A stretch of DNA of 64,000 nucleotides, taken from SIAJ01 sp036266155. GTDB taxonomy: Bacteria; Planctomycetota; Planctomycetia; Gemmatales; Gemmataceae. The position numbers were made by a program, and so were the translations under genes. Shown here piece after piece: positions 41,275-49,955 of this stretch. Below the pieces are notes generated by a model. The model was not told the origin of the DNA. It did not search any database and was given only the letters and a program-made list of their open reading frames with translations. The number at the start of each line of letters is the position of its first letter. Positions within the stretch are counted from its first letter, which is position 1. Location: NCBI GenBank assembly GCA_036266155.1, contig DATANR010000502.1, positions 1 to 64,000 of the forward strand, given 5' to 3'.

Positions 41275-42489
41275 ATGCATCCCCCTCGGTTGGTAGGAGT
41301 CTTGGCCCTGGTGTTTGCCTCAACGATGGCGCCGGGTTGTTTTTGGTCGAGCAACAAGGGTACGGAAGCGAATCCGGATGCGCTCAGCCAGGCAGCAGAT
41401 GCTGAGGCCCAGGCGTTCGCCCACGAATTGGAACTGGCATTTCAATCGAAGGACCGGTCACGAGCCATGCAGGTTTGCGCACTTGAGGTCATCGCTCACC
41501 GCGTCGCCAACAGCCTGCCTTTGGCGGAAGACAAAAAAGCTGACACCGTGAAGTTTTTGCAGACCAAGGCCGATGCTGGCGAATTCGTGGACGAGCTTCT
41601 GGATATCATTCGCGACGGCGGCGTCTTCAAATTGCTCCGCGTTCAAGCAATTGACGAACGCCACCACGCGACCTTCCGATTGACGCACCCCAAAAGCAGC
41701 GTGATCGTCTATGTCGACACGATCATCGCTCGTTCCGCGGTTGGCCGAGTCGGCGTTGAAGACATTATTATCCTCAACGATGGTGAGCGTTTGACTGACC
41801 AGATTCGTTACGACATATTGCCGGCGGCAGCGCTGCGCGATTCGAGCCTTGAGAGCCGTCTCTCCGACGACGAGAAATTGCTGGTTGCGCATTCCGACAA
41901 AGTGAAAAAACTGCTGAAAGCCCGGAATAACAACAAGATGCGCGAGGTCGTTGCCGCTTACAAAGACTTGCCGCTGGGCCTGAAGAATCGCAAGGCATGT
42001 CTGTTCATTTATGTGCGGGCAATTGAAAGTCGCGATCGTGCCGAACAAAAAAGGACGATGGACACGTGTCGCCAGCTATTCCCGGGCGATCCAGCCTTGG
42101 TGCTTTTCTGCTTGGACCTCCACGTGGCCCGCGACGAGAAGCGCGAAGCAATTCAGGAAATCGAAGCGTTACGGAAGATCGTCGGTGAGGATGCCTATCT
42201 CGATGCCGCCGAAGCCGCCCTGTTAGGTAAGCTTGGCCAGTACGAAACAGCCCGTGCGGCGGCCGATCGAGCCATCCAGCGCGAACCGGATCTGTTATTC
42301 GCATATATCAGCCGCATCTCCGTCGCGGTCGACGAGAAGAATTACGTCGATGTGTTGGCGTGGTTGAAAAAGACGGTCGAGCAGACAGGTCACTACTTTG
42401 GCGATCTTCGGACACTGCCCGCTTACAGCTCTTTTGTGCGTTCTCCGCAGCACGAGGAATGGCTCAAATGGCTGGCCAAGGGGAAGTGA
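41275..42489 (+). CDS. Putative lipoprotein with C-terminal TPR-like region
   Basis: From the ATG at 41275 (GGAG 8 bp upstream) the product has 404 residues. A lipoprotein-type signal ends STMAPGC, then a polar Ser/Asn linker. Residues about 45-200 form an alpha/beta domain (YVDTIIARSAVGRVGVEDIIILNDGE). The C-terminal half is all-helical with TPR-like repeats (MDTCRQLFPGDPALVLFCLDLHVARDEK, AALLGKLGQYETARAAADRAIQREPDLLFAYI). No enzyme motif is seen. It resembles planctomycete exported tetratricopeptide proteins of unknown role. Earlier in-frame starts up to 41107 lack a signal-like sequence. Confidence 0.75.
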   Translation: MHPPRLVGVLALVFASTMAPGCFWSSNKGTEANPDALSQAADAEAQAFAHELELAFQSKDRSRAMQVCALEVIAHRVANSLPLAEDKKADTVKFLQTKADAGEFVDELLDIIRDGGVFKLLRVQAIDERHHATFRLTHPKSSVIVYVDTIIARSAVGRVGVEDIIILNDGERLTDQIRYDILPAAALRDSSLESRLSDDEKLLVAHSDKVKKLLKARNNNKMREVVAAYKDLPLGLKNRKACLFIYVRAIESRDRAEQKRTMDTCRQLFPGDPALVLFCLDLHVARDEKREAIQEIEALRKIVGEDAYLDAAEAALLGKLGQYETARAAADRAIQREPDLLFAYISRISVAVDEKNYVDVLAWLKKTVEQTGHYFGDLRTLPAYSSFVRSPQHEEWLKWLAKGK

Positions 42490-42582
42490 GCGAGGCCGGC
42501 AATCGCCTCTGCGGCATCGAAGTTGCTCCTGTCTGACTGCCTCGAATGGATCCCCCCGACCCAGGCTGACAGGAGTCAACGC

Positions 42583-42747
42583 ATGTCCACCAAACGCATC
42601 ACCACGCTGCGCCGCCCGGCCGCCGTTCGCAAGAACCGCAGTTCCCCGCGTCCGGTGCAGGAATTGTTGCTCGAATTGACCTATCGGCTGCACGCCACGC
42701 GGCCGGTGGCCGTCGTCCGCGAACGCTCCCACGCTTCCGTTGCCTAA
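42583..42747 (+). CDS. Small basic protein, 54 residues
   Basis: This frame has an AGGAG ribosome-binding site 7 bp before the ATG at 42583. The product is very basic at the N-terminus (STKRITTLRRPAAVRKNRSS) and ends in a helical segment with LLLELTYRLHATRPVAVV. Small proteins with an L-L-L-E-x-x-Y-R-L-H-x-T-R core appear repeatedly in Gemmata-like genomes as hypotheticals. The strong ribosome-binding site and this motif support a real gene. The function is unknown; its basic character would suit nucleic-acid binding. Confidence 0.5.
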   Translation: MSTKRITTLRRPAAVRKNRSSPRPVQELLLELTYRLHATRPVAVVRERSHASVA

Positions 42748-42911
42748 CTGATTCTTGCAATCGGAAGCAGGGATGCTTCCTCAGTTCCCTTGTGCAATTC
42801 TGCCCGCATCGACCCATTTCGCGACACTACTGACCATCAACCAATTGTGAAAAGCCTGACGCGCGCGCAGGCCAGCCGAACCTTTGCGCGCGTCGAGCGT
42901 TGCGTCGCTCT

Positions 42912-45143
42912 CTACTCCGCGGACAAATTCGCCAAGAACTCGTCGTACGCGGCTTTTCCCTTCGCCTCATCGCCTTGCAAAGACTTCAATTTCGCCGACA
43001 AATCGTCCATTTCCTTTTCCTGTTCTTCCAACGTCTTCAAGTAGCGCTGGAACAACGGCGACTCCTTCGGCGTCTCACGCAGATTGTCGCGCAAACGCTT
43101 TTGATCGACCGTGATTGCCTGCACGCGGGAATTAACGGCCTGGATGTCCTGCCGCGTCTTGTCCCACTTTGCCTTCACGCCGAGCGCTTCGTGCAGCTTC
43201 GCCTTCAGCGCCGGCGACGCTTCCTTCAGGTTCAACACATAACGAATCTGATCGTCAGTATTGTTGGTCAGTTGAATCGACGAATCGATCGGCTTCTCTT
43301 CCAGCACGGTGTAACTCAGGTCCTTCTTCGCGCCGAGCGCGATCTCGAAGCGGAATACGTCGGCCGCTTCTTCCTTCGGCTTGTTGTTACCGATGAAGAC
43401 AAAGCCTTCGCCCTTGCGGTTCGGATGCTCGATCAACAGCGTGCGATCGGTCGTACTGCGGTTGCTGACGTCATAGACGAGTTCCTGGCGTTGGACCGTG
43501 TGCGTGTGGATGATGCCCTTCACGGCCTTGACGCTGGTAATGCGCGACGTGTTGTTGCCAGACTTCAGCGACACTTCGGTGCCGAGGTCGATTGCGTAGC
43601 TGACGAGCCGTTCTTCATCGGGCTGCAAGTCGAGTACGCGCGTGTCGCCCGCGTACACACTGCCTTCGTAAACGGTGACCGGCCCTTGCGTGAGCGGCAT
43701 GCCGGTCGTGTTCTTGAACTTGAGCCCCAGGAGCGGATGCTTGGGTTGAATGGCCGCGTTGTAGATGCTGACGCGCTTGCCCTCGACGTCCTTGTTGACG
43801 ATCAGCAACAGCGACGACTTCTGCCGAGCCAGGTCGACGGGGCGGTCGATGACGTACTGGTAGTAATCGCCAAGGGAACTCGCGGTGGCGACGGTGTTCA
43901 CGCTACTTCGAATGTCCATGAGTTGCTTGAGTTGCTGCGCTACCTCGGCGGCGTGCTTCTTGTCAGAATCACTAGCCGGGTTCCAGTTCTTGAATGCGAA
44001 AGTAAGGTCGTTCGGATCCGGGGTTCTCAATTTCCCCATTTTTTGGGCCAGGTCTTGTGTCTTTGCGGCTAGCGATTCTTCAACCTGGTTTCGACTCTCC
44101 ACCCATTCTTTCGGATCTTGCTTTGCGACTACCTCCCTTTCCTTCCTCATCGCCCCGCTGTACGCGATCGGCCGCAGGCTCGCGAACAACTCCGGCTCGA
44201 CCGTGGGCCGGGCCACGTAGAGCGGGTTGTACAGGTCCATCTTGAACGAGATCGGCCGGCCGCTGACCAGGGCCATCGTCACCGCGTTCCAGTCCTCGTC
44301 GGTTGGGTTCTCGACAATTGCCCAACCTTGCAGGTACGGCTTCTTCTCGCCGGCCTTGTCGAGCACAAGCCGATAGCTCGTCTTCCAGATCGGGTTTTCG
44401 ACGACGTAGCCGACTTCCACCTTGCGCTTGCCCTCCCCCGCGAAGTGCAAACTGACCGCTTTCTTCTGTGCGTCGTGCGACATCGCGAGTGTTTCCAGAG
44501 CGCGTCGCACCTCGTTCTCGATCACCGGGTTGGCGAAGCGCAGCCGCTGCACCTCCGTGAGCTTCACCACCCGCACGCCCTCGGCACACCACATGTTGAG
44601 CACGTTGACCGGAACTGTCCCCTCCTTCGACGGTACGGCTTGCTGTTCGACTCCCATGATCTTGCCCGTCAGGTTGCCCGGCTGATTGGCCGTATTGATG
44701 AGCGTCACTTCGACTTGCTCGCCGCGGGCCTGTGTCAGAATCTGTGCCAGCGAGGGGCTGTTGTTGAGGTTGATCGCGAACGATGCCAACGTCCGGTCGA
44801 TCGGATCATGGCTGTCATAAGTCACCGCGGCGACCCGGCCATTGGGCGACAGGTCGCGGAGCGTCATCGACTTGATGAGGTCGTTGATGTCCTGTTCCGG
44901 GAACGTGAGATCGACGCGGGCATCGCCTTCGACTTCGCCCGATCGCGTGAAGTGGCCGACGCCGCTGTTGAAGAGGATTACCTGCGAGATCGGCAACCCG
45001 ACCGCGGGCTTGAGTTGCGCGACCTTGTCGTTGTCCGGCTGCCCCGGCTTCGGCGCCGACTGGCCGCGTTGCGTCATGAAGATAACGCCGACAACGAGGA
45101 CCACCGACAAAACGAGTCCCCCGAGCAACCGATTGCGCGACAT
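42912..45143 (-). CDS. Membrane-anchored DUF4139 protein, paralogue 2
   Basis: The product has 743 residues: an N-terminal anchor (LLGGLVLSVVLVVGVIFM), then a region almost identical to the protein at 26341 up to LRPIAYSGAM (about residue 335). I count only about eight substitutions in the shared stretch. A different, lysine/glutamate-rich central segment follows (about 80-90 residues, starting RKEREVVAKQDPKEWVESRNQ). The two proteins become alike again at TVATASSLGDYYQYVIDRPVDLARQKSSLL and remain so to the end. The C-terminal charged helices are present. The function is unknown. The two copies lie in the same orientation on either side of the chemosensory operon. Confidence 0.85.
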   Translation of the reverse strand: MSRNRLLGGLVLSVVLVVGVIFMTQRGQSAPKPGQPDNDKVAQLKPAVGLPISQVILFNSGVGHFTRSGEVEGDARVDLTFPEQDINDLIKSMTLRDLSPNGRVAAVTYDSHDPIDRTLASFAINLNNSPSLAQILTQARGEQVEVTLINTANQPGNLTGKIMGVEQQAVPSKEGTVPVNVLNMWCAEGVRVVKLTEVQRLRFANPVIENEVRRALETLAMSHDAQKKAVSLHFAGEGKRKVEVGYVVENPIWKTSYRLVLDKAGEKKPYLQGWAIVENPTDEDWNAVTMALVSGRPISFKMDLYNPLYVARPTVEPELFASLRPIAYSGAMRKEREVVAKQDPKEWVESRNQVEESLAAKTQDLAQKMGKLRTPDPNDLTFAFKNWNPASDSDKKHAAEVAQQLKQLMDIRSSVNTVATASSLGDYYQYVIDRPVDLARQKSSLLLIVNKDVEGKRVSIYNAAIQPKHPLLGLKFKNTTGMPLTQGPVTVYEGSVYAGDTRVLDLQPDEERLVSYAIDLGTEVSLKSGNNTSRITSVKAVKGIIHTHTVQRQELVYDVSNRSTTDRTLLIEHPNRKGEGFVFIGNNKPKEEAADVFRFEIALGAKKDLSYTVLEEKPIDSSIQLTNNTDDQIRYVLNLKEASPALKAKLHEALGVKAKWDKTRQDIQAVNSRVQAITVDQKRLRDNLRETPKESPLFQRYLKTLEEQEKEMDDLSAKLKSLQGDEAKGKAAYDEFLANLSAE

Positions 45144-45325
45144 GGCCGATCTCCGATTCGTGGTTGAGCCTTGGCGTTGATGGTAACCGATGGGGGTGGG
45201 CGAAGCGAATGTTTGTAACTGACCATGCAGAGGCAGTCGGCGCGGATTGCAATCGATGCGGCCCTTTCTGGGGCGATGTCTGCCGAACGAAGGAGTATAA
45301 TTGGCACATCCGAGGAGTCGATGCC

Positions 45326-45514
45326 ATGTCCGACAAACAAATGGTCCTGGAAGCGGTTGCCAGGCTTCCCGACAACGTGAGCCTGGACGAGGTGCGCGAA
45401 GAGATGGACATCTTGGCGGCCCTTCGCCGGGCCCGTCAGGCGTCGGCCGAAGGACGGGTATACACTCAAGAGGAAGCCAAGCAGAGGGCGGCCCAGTGGT
45501 CTCGATTCGTTTAG
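45326..45514 (+). CDS. Antitoxin-like small protein, no partner toxin
   Basis: The 62-residue product starts at the ATG at 45326. It has the layout of small addiction-module antitoxins of the RelB/StbD-like group: a helical start VLEAVARLPDNVSLDEVREEMDILAALRRARQASAEGR, then EEAKQRAAQW at the end, where the toxin-binding part usually lies. No toxin gene of the ParE/RelE kind follows; 33 bp further is the stop codon of a convergent gene. The TAG stop lies inside the constant GTTTAGC edge of the palindromic element at 45507. An earlier in-frame start at 45164 is not supported. Confidence 0.6.
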   Translation: MSDKQMVLEAVARLPDNVSLDEVREEMDILAALRRARQASAEGRVYTQEEAKQRAAQWSRFV

Positions 45515-45545
45515 CGTTCGAGCCGTCGGCTCGAACGCTAAACGA
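45507..45545. repeat. Palindromic element, GTTTAGC/GCTAAAC family (copy 4)
   Basis: This is a perfect palindrome with 19-bp arms around a single T: TCGTTTAGC + GTTCGAGCCG (45507-45525), then its reverse complement (45527-45545). The stop codon TAG of the antitoxin-like gene is positions 45512-45514, inside the left arm. The right arm ends 3 bp before the stop of the convergent gene at 45548. The inner core equals that at 26293. Confidence 0.85.
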
Positions 45546-45547
45546 TG

Positions 45548-47140
45548 TCAGTGACCTTTACGCACGCGATACACCCGATAACTCTCATCCGGATAAACAA
45601 GCTCCAGCTCTCGACTCGTCACATCCTTGTCCGCGGTGGTGATGACATGTGTGATGCCCGCCGCCCGAACCTCATCGATCACCTTGCTCACGTCCCAATC
45701 ACGCTGTTTGTACCAGCGCTCGCAGTTGGCGACGCGCGTGTGCCATTCGATCACCTCGGCCGGGGCATAGGGGACGGCCTTGAAGTCGATGTAAATCGGC
45801 GCGCCGGTCGCCAGACGGAAACGCTGCAAGTCGACGGGGATGCCGGTCTGCCCCGTGCGCACGGGCGGCACAAACGTCTTTGACTGGCTCGTTGGCTTCT
45901 CGGGCTTCAACGTCGCGAACTTGGTCGGTACGAGATACACATCCCCCGGCTGCATGGTGTCGCGCACGTGTTGCAGGAGCGGCGCTTCGGCTTCGTTCAC
46001 CCGATAACCGCGGCCGGTGGCCGTGACCCAGATGCCGCCAATCGCCAGCAACATGGCCAGCGCGAGCGCAATCCGATCCCCAACGCGGCCATCACTCAAT
46101 CGGCTTGCGAGTTTCGCCAACAACACGGCAACCGCAACGGGCATCAAGACCACGGAAAACCGCCAGGGGAATAGCAACGCCAGCGAGTCGTTCTTGGTCA
46201 ACACCTGAACGACCGACAGAACTGCGCTGACGACCGCAGGAATGGTCAGCGGCCAAAACAGCCGCGTTCGCCGCAAGGCGCACAGGCCGGCAACCATGAT
46301 GACGATCTGGATCACGGCGACCGAATCGAGCCAGTTGCCGACGACCGTGTGATGTGGGATGCGCACCTCGGCGAGGATGCGTTGGGCTTCCTGTAGTTGA
46401 CCGGAGTCGTCGGGAACGAAGGTCCACACATCATAAGCCAGCGCCGGCAGCACGACGGCCAGGGCGAGAGCGCCGGCCATGAGCGCGTGGATGCGATGCC
46501 GCGTGCGCAGCAATTCGACGAGATAGCCAACGGTCAGCAAGCCGGCGGGAAGCAAATAGGTCGAGTGCATGACAGCGGCGACCGCGGCCAAGCCCGCGGC
46601 CAGCACGGGCCGGCCGCGCGCGAAGGCGGTCAGCGAGAAAATCAAGAAGATGCCGAACGCCGACGGCTGCAAGCCGGGACCGAGAAGATATTGAGCCGCC
46701 AGTCCCGCTTGCAAATACCACGGATAATCGACGCCCGTGAGCCAGACCGATGCGACGCGCAGTACCGCGGCATGGATCGCCACGAACGCCAGGAGAAACC
46801 AAGTTGTGCCGCGTTGCGTCATACCCGGCAGCGTCTCCACCAATCGACGCATCGATTCGAAATAGGCGCCAAGCAATACAAAGAAGACCGCCTGTAGACC
46901 GAATGTGCCAGCCACGGTGTAGAGACCGTCGACCAGGGCGGTGAACATCGGCGTCGGGTCTTGCGTCTTGGCGAGCCAATCGTCCGCGAGATGGCCGAGG
47001 CCGGCCTTGGCGAGACCGTGGAGCAGATATTGATGTTGGTTGGAGTAGAACTCCGGCGACTGCCCATGCGCGACGGCGAACAGAATTGCCCAAAGGATGG
47101 CCCACGGCCAAAGTCGGGGCGGTTGTGGTTCGCGGGTCAC
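45548..47140 (-). CDS. Polytopic membrane protein, probably DUF6798-type
   Basis: The product has 530 residues from a GTG start. About ten hydrophobic segments cover residues 10-400 (for example LWPWAILWAILFAVAHG, GTFGLQAVFFVLLGAYF, VLAAGLAAVAAVMHSTYLLPAG). The last 150 residues form a soluble extracytoplasmic domain with MQPGDVYLVPTKFATLKPE, GAPIYIDFKAVPYAPAEVIEWHTRV and ITHVITTADKD. This resembles the glycosyltransferase-like integral membrane proteins with a periplasmic tail annotated as DUF6798 in planctomycetes. The family name is from memory of the pattern and is not certain. A palindrome separates its end from the antitoxin-like gene. Confidence 0.7.
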   Translation of the reverse strand: MTREPQPPRLWPWAILWAILFAVAHGQSPEFYSNQHQYLLHGLAKAGLGHLADDWLAKTQDPTPMFTALVDGLYTVAGTFGLQAVFFVLLGAYFESMRRLVETLPGMTQRGTTWFLLAFVAIHAAVLRVASVWLTGVDYPWYLQAGLAAQYLLGPGLQPSAFGIFLIFSLTAFARGRPVLAAGLAAVAAVMHSTYLLPAGLLTVGYLVELLRTRHRIHALMAGALALAVVLPALAYDVWTFVPDDSGQLQEAQRILAEVRIPHHTVVGNWLDSVAVIQIVIMVAGLCALRRTRLFWPLTIPAVVSAVLSVVQVLTKNDSLALLFPWRFSVVLMPVAVAVLLAKLASRLSDGRVGDRIALALAMLLAIGGIWVTATGRGYRVNEAEAPLLQHVRDTMQPGDVYLVPTKFATLKPEKPTSQSKTFVPPVRTGQTGIPVDLQRFRLATGAPIYIDFKAVPYAPAEVIEWHTRVANCERWYKQRDWDVSKVIDEVRAAGITHVITTADKDVTSRELELVYPDESYRVYRVRKGH

Positions 47141-47212
47141 GAGCGAGTCTCAAAAACGCGGGCCGGCCGCTTCATCTTGATTGCAAGCGGTACTCTGCGG
47201 TATAGCGACCCC

Positions 47213-47458
47213 ATGCGTCGCGTCCTGCCCTTGCTCGTTCTTATTACCGGCTGCGTCGGCCCAATTACGTTTCTGGACGGCGACGATCCGTCAACCCTTT
47301 CCAACGCGCAGCGCCGCGAGCTGGAGTCAAAACACCATCTCCGCGACGACCGCAGTTGGGAAGAGCAGGAACGCCAGGTTGCCGAACTGAAGTCGGCGCT
47401 AGGAGTTCCGTCCGAGGGCGACGCGCTCGGCCCGAACAAGCCGAACCCCGCCAAGTAG
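47213..47458 (+). CDS. Small lipoprotein
   Basis: The 81-residue product starts MRRVLPLLVLITGC, a short lipoprotein signal with a good lipobox (LITGC). A polar, charged helix follows (SNAQRRELESKHHLRDDRSWEEQERQVAELKSALG), then a Pro/Asn-rich end. It is divergent from the membrane-protein gene at 47140. No family is recognised. The clear lipobox supports translation from the ATG at 47213. Confidence 0.6.
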   Translation: MRRVLPLLVLITGCVGPITFLDGDDPSTLSNAQRRELESKHHLRDDRSWEEQERQVAELKSALGVPSEGDALGPNKPNPAK

Positions 47459-47545
47459 CGAGGTTCGGTTTCATTTCGCTTTACCAGTTCCGGTTGAAAC
47501 AAATGGAGGCAGGAGTGGTGTGTATGTAATCCATTCACCGACCGC

Positions 47546-47932
47546 TTACTTCCGTTCAGCATCCAGGTGCGAGTCGTAGACCTTGACGCCCTTCCACATC
47601 GCCTTGTTCTCGTTGACGAACTTCACGTGCTCCGGGTGCGCGATGTACTTCTTGAGCGACGCCCCGTCTTTGAAGACGATGTGCAGGGCGACGTCCCAAT
47701 CGGTGGCGCTGACCGCCTCCTTCTGATCCTCCGCTCGCGGGCCGGCGCTGAAGTAGAGCACGCCCTCATGGTTCTTGAGGTACTTGTAGCACTCGTCGAC
47801 CAGCTTCTTTTTGGCCTCGGGGGTCTTCTCCTTCAATTCGAAGAAGACCATGTGTCCGACGGCCGATTCGTCGGCTCGGGCGGTGATGGCGAAGGTGCAC
47901 AATACGGTTACGGCTACTAGCAAGCGATTCAT
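47546..47932 (-). CDS. Exported Dabb (stress-responsive A/B barrel) domain protein
   Basis: From the ATG at 47932 the product has 128 residues with a signal peptide (MNRLLVAVTVLCTFAITARA). The mature part is a single Dabb domain: GHMVFFELKEKTPEAKKKLVDECYKYLKNHEGVLYFSAGPRAED, then DWDVALHIVFKDGASLKKYIAHPEHVKFVNENK. The core H-x-V-x-F-x-L-K pattern and the HPEH motif are typical. Dabb proteins are ferredoxin-fold dimers; some are stress-induced and some bind small molecules. The role is unknown. It is divergent from the UbiX gene. Confidence 0.85.
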   Translation of the reverse strand: MNRLLVAVTVLCTFAITARADESAVGHMVFFELKEKTPEAKKKLVDECYKYLKNHEGVLYFSAGPRAEDQKEAVSATDWDVALHIVFKDGASLKKYIAHPEHVKFVNENKAMWKGVKVYDSHLDAERK

Positions 47933-48031
47933 GGTGGCTCCGGAAACGTGGGCGACCGGCGACTGTTGTACGTCTCCACGCCGCTTGCGGCTTCGCCGCC
48001 GGTAGAATCCCATCATCCAACTAGGGGCGAC

Positions 48032-48634
48032 ATGCCAGGCGATCTCGTACTAGCCATGACCGGCGCCAGCGGTTCACCCTACGGGGTGCGCCTGCTGGAG
48101 ATTCTGTTGCGCGCCGGCCGCACGGTACACCTCGTCATTAGTCCCGCGGCCACGCAGGTCATGGTGCGGGAACTTGGCGTGACTCTCGACCTCGCACACT
48201 TCGACGCGAAGTTGCTGCTGAAGAAGTTCGACACGTTGCGGCTACACTACCACGACTACCGCGACTTCTCGGCCGGAATTGCCAGCGGATCGTTCCAGAC
48301 CGCCGGCATGGTTGTGTGTCCGTGCAGCATGGGCACCGTGGCGGCGATCGCGCATGGGACGTCGCAGAACCTCATTCATCGGGCTGCCGACGTCCATCTC
48401 AAGGAGCGGCGGAAGCTGATCCTGGTGCCGCGTGAGACGCCGCTGGGGTTGATCCAACTTCGCAACCTGACGGCCGTCGCCGAAGCGGGGGCCGTCGTGC
48501 TGCCCGCGATGCCGGCGTTCTACACGCTGCCGAAGACCGTGGACGACATGGTCGACTTCGTCGTCGGCCGTGTATGCGACCAACTCGGAGTCGAGCATCG
48601 GCTGTTTCCCAGGTGGGGCGTCGAAGAATCATGA
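48032..48634 (+). CDS. ubiX: UbiX-like flavin prenyltransferase
   Basis: The 200-residue flavoprotein starts LVLAMTGASGSPYGVRLLEILL with the FMN-binding TGASG loop. It also has MVVCPCSMGTVAAIAHGTSQNLIHRAADVHLKERRKLILVPRETPL and the end PKTVDDMVDFVVGRVCDQL. UbiX makes prenylated FMN, the cofactor of UbiD decarboxylases. The expected C-P-C-S-M-G-T and P-R-E-T-P motifs are present. An AGGGGCG ribosome-binding site lies before the ATG at 48032. It overlaps the glycerate kinase gene by 4 bp (ATGA); no ubiD lies in the window. Confidence 0.92.
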   Translation: MPGDLVLAMTGASGSPYGVRLLEILLRAGRTVHLVISPAATQVMVRELGVTLDLAHFDAKLLLKKFDTLRLHYHDYRDFSAGIASGSFQTAGMVVCPCSMGTVAAIAHGTSQNLIHRAADVHLKERRKLILVPRETPLGLIQLRNLTAVAEAGAVVLPAMPAFYTLPKTVDDMVDFVVGRVCDQLGVEHRLFPRWGVEES

Positions 48635-49947
48635 CGCGTTCACTCTCCGCTGATGCACTTGCCATTTGGCACGCGGCCGTCGAGGCGGTGCGGCCCGGCG
48701 ATCTGCTTGCGGCTTATTTCCGCTCGGACAAGCGGTTGCGCGAAGCCGTCGAGAGCGCGAAGCGCATCGTGGTCGTCGGCGCCGGCAAGGCCGGGGCGGC
48801 GATGGCCGAGGGGCTGGAGACGGTGCTCGCCGATCAACTCGACAAGGTCGTTGGAATCGTTAATGTGCCAGCCGACGCGGTTCGGCCGTTAAAGCGGATT
48901 CAATTGCATTCAGCGAGGCCGGCGGCGAGCAACCACCCGACCTTTGACGGCATCGCCGGGGTTGTGTCGATGCTTTTTGAACTTCGGTCCGCCGGGCCGG
49001 AAGACGTCGCGATTTGTCTAATCTCCGGCGGGGGATCGGCACTGCTGCCGGCGCCGCTCGGCGTGTCGCTTGAAGACAAGCAGGCGGTCACCAAGTTGTT
49101 GCACGGCTGTGGCGCGACCATTCACGAGATGAACGCGGTCCGCAAACACCTGTCGCGCGTCAAGGGTGGGCGACTGGCACAAGCGTTCCGTGGCCGCGAA
49201 CTGTTCAGCCTCATCATTTCCGACGTCGTGGGCGATCCACTCGATGTGATCGCCTCCGGCCCAACCGCGGCGGACCCATCGACGTTCGCCGATGCGTTGG
49301 CCGTCCTCGATCGGTATGGGTTGCGCACCAAAGTGCCTGCCGTCGTAGGACATTTAGAAAGCGGGGTCGCGGGCCAGGTGTCTGAAACTCTGAAACAGCT
49401 TCCCGGCAACGTTCGGAACATCGTGCTCGGTAACAATGCTCGTGCGCTGCAGGCGGCGACCGCCAAGGCGGCCGCGCTCGGCTATCACACATTGAATCTC
49501 GGTTCGTTCGTCGAAGGCGAAACTCGAGAAGTTGCCACAGCCATAGCCGGCATCGCTCGGTCAATTCGGGTCGACGGGCTGCCGGTCGCCGCGCCCGCGT
49601 GCATCTTGATTGGCGGCGAGACGACCGTGACGCTCGGGCCCGACGCGGGCAAGGGCGGACGGAATCAAGAATTCGTCCTGGCGATGCTCAACAAGCTCGG
49701 ACCGGAAGGCATGCGGGGCGTCGCGGTTCTCAGCGGCGGCACGGATGGCGAGGACGGCCCGACCGACGCGGCTGGCGCCGTCGCCGACGAATCCACGTGG
49801 CCGGCCATTCATCGACGCCACCTGAACTTCGCCGATCATTTGCGCCGACACGATGCTTATCCGCTGTTCGACGCCGTCAATGGTTTGATCCGCACCGGCC
49901 TGACGAACACGAACGTCATGGACGTTCGCATTGTGATTGTCGTGTAA
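48631..49947 (+). CDS. Glycerate 2-kinase (DUF4147/MOFRL family)
   Basis: The 438-residue protein starts at the ATG overlapping the ubiX stop. An N-terminal DUF4147 domain shows VVVGAGKAGAAMAEGLE, ASNHPTFDG, ICLISGGGSALLPAP and AVRKHLSRVKGGRLAQAF. The C-terminal MOFRL domain shows LSGGTDGEDGPTDAAGAVAD and DVRIVIV. These enzymes phosphorylate D-glycerate with ATP, giving 2-phosphoglycerate in hydroxypyruvate or glyoxylate and tartrate metabolism. The pairing with a flavin prenyltransferase by overlap has no obvious pathway reason. A stable hairpin (49956-49996) follows the stop. Confidence 0.9.
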   Translation: MTRSLSADALAIWHAAVEAVRPGDLLAAYFRSDKRLREAVESAKRIVVVGAGKAGAAMAEGLETVLADQLDKVVGIVNVPADAVRPLKRIQLHSARPAASNHPTFDGIAGVVSMLFELRSAGPEDVAICLISGGGSALLPAPLGVSLEDKQAVTKLLHGCGATIHEMNAVRKHLSRVKGGRLAQAFRGRELFSLIISDVVGDPLDVIASGPTAADPSTFADALAVLDRYGLRTKVPAVVGHLESGVAGQVSETLKQLPGNVRNIVLGNNARALQAATAKAAALGYHTLNLGSFVEGETREVATAIAGIARSIRVDGLPVAAPACILIGGETTVTLGPDAGKGGRNQEFVLAMLNKLGPEGMRGVAVLSGGTDGEDGPTDAAGAVADESTWPAIHRRHLNFADHLRRHDAYPLFDAVNGLIRTGLTNTNVMDVRIVIVV

Positions 49948-49955
49948 TGAGGTCG

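Noticed and set aside
42900..44072. Long plus-strand frame antisense to the second DUF4139 gene
   Set aside because: It is a shadow of the strongly conserved minus-strand coding sequence. The paralogue at 26341 gives a similar shadow.
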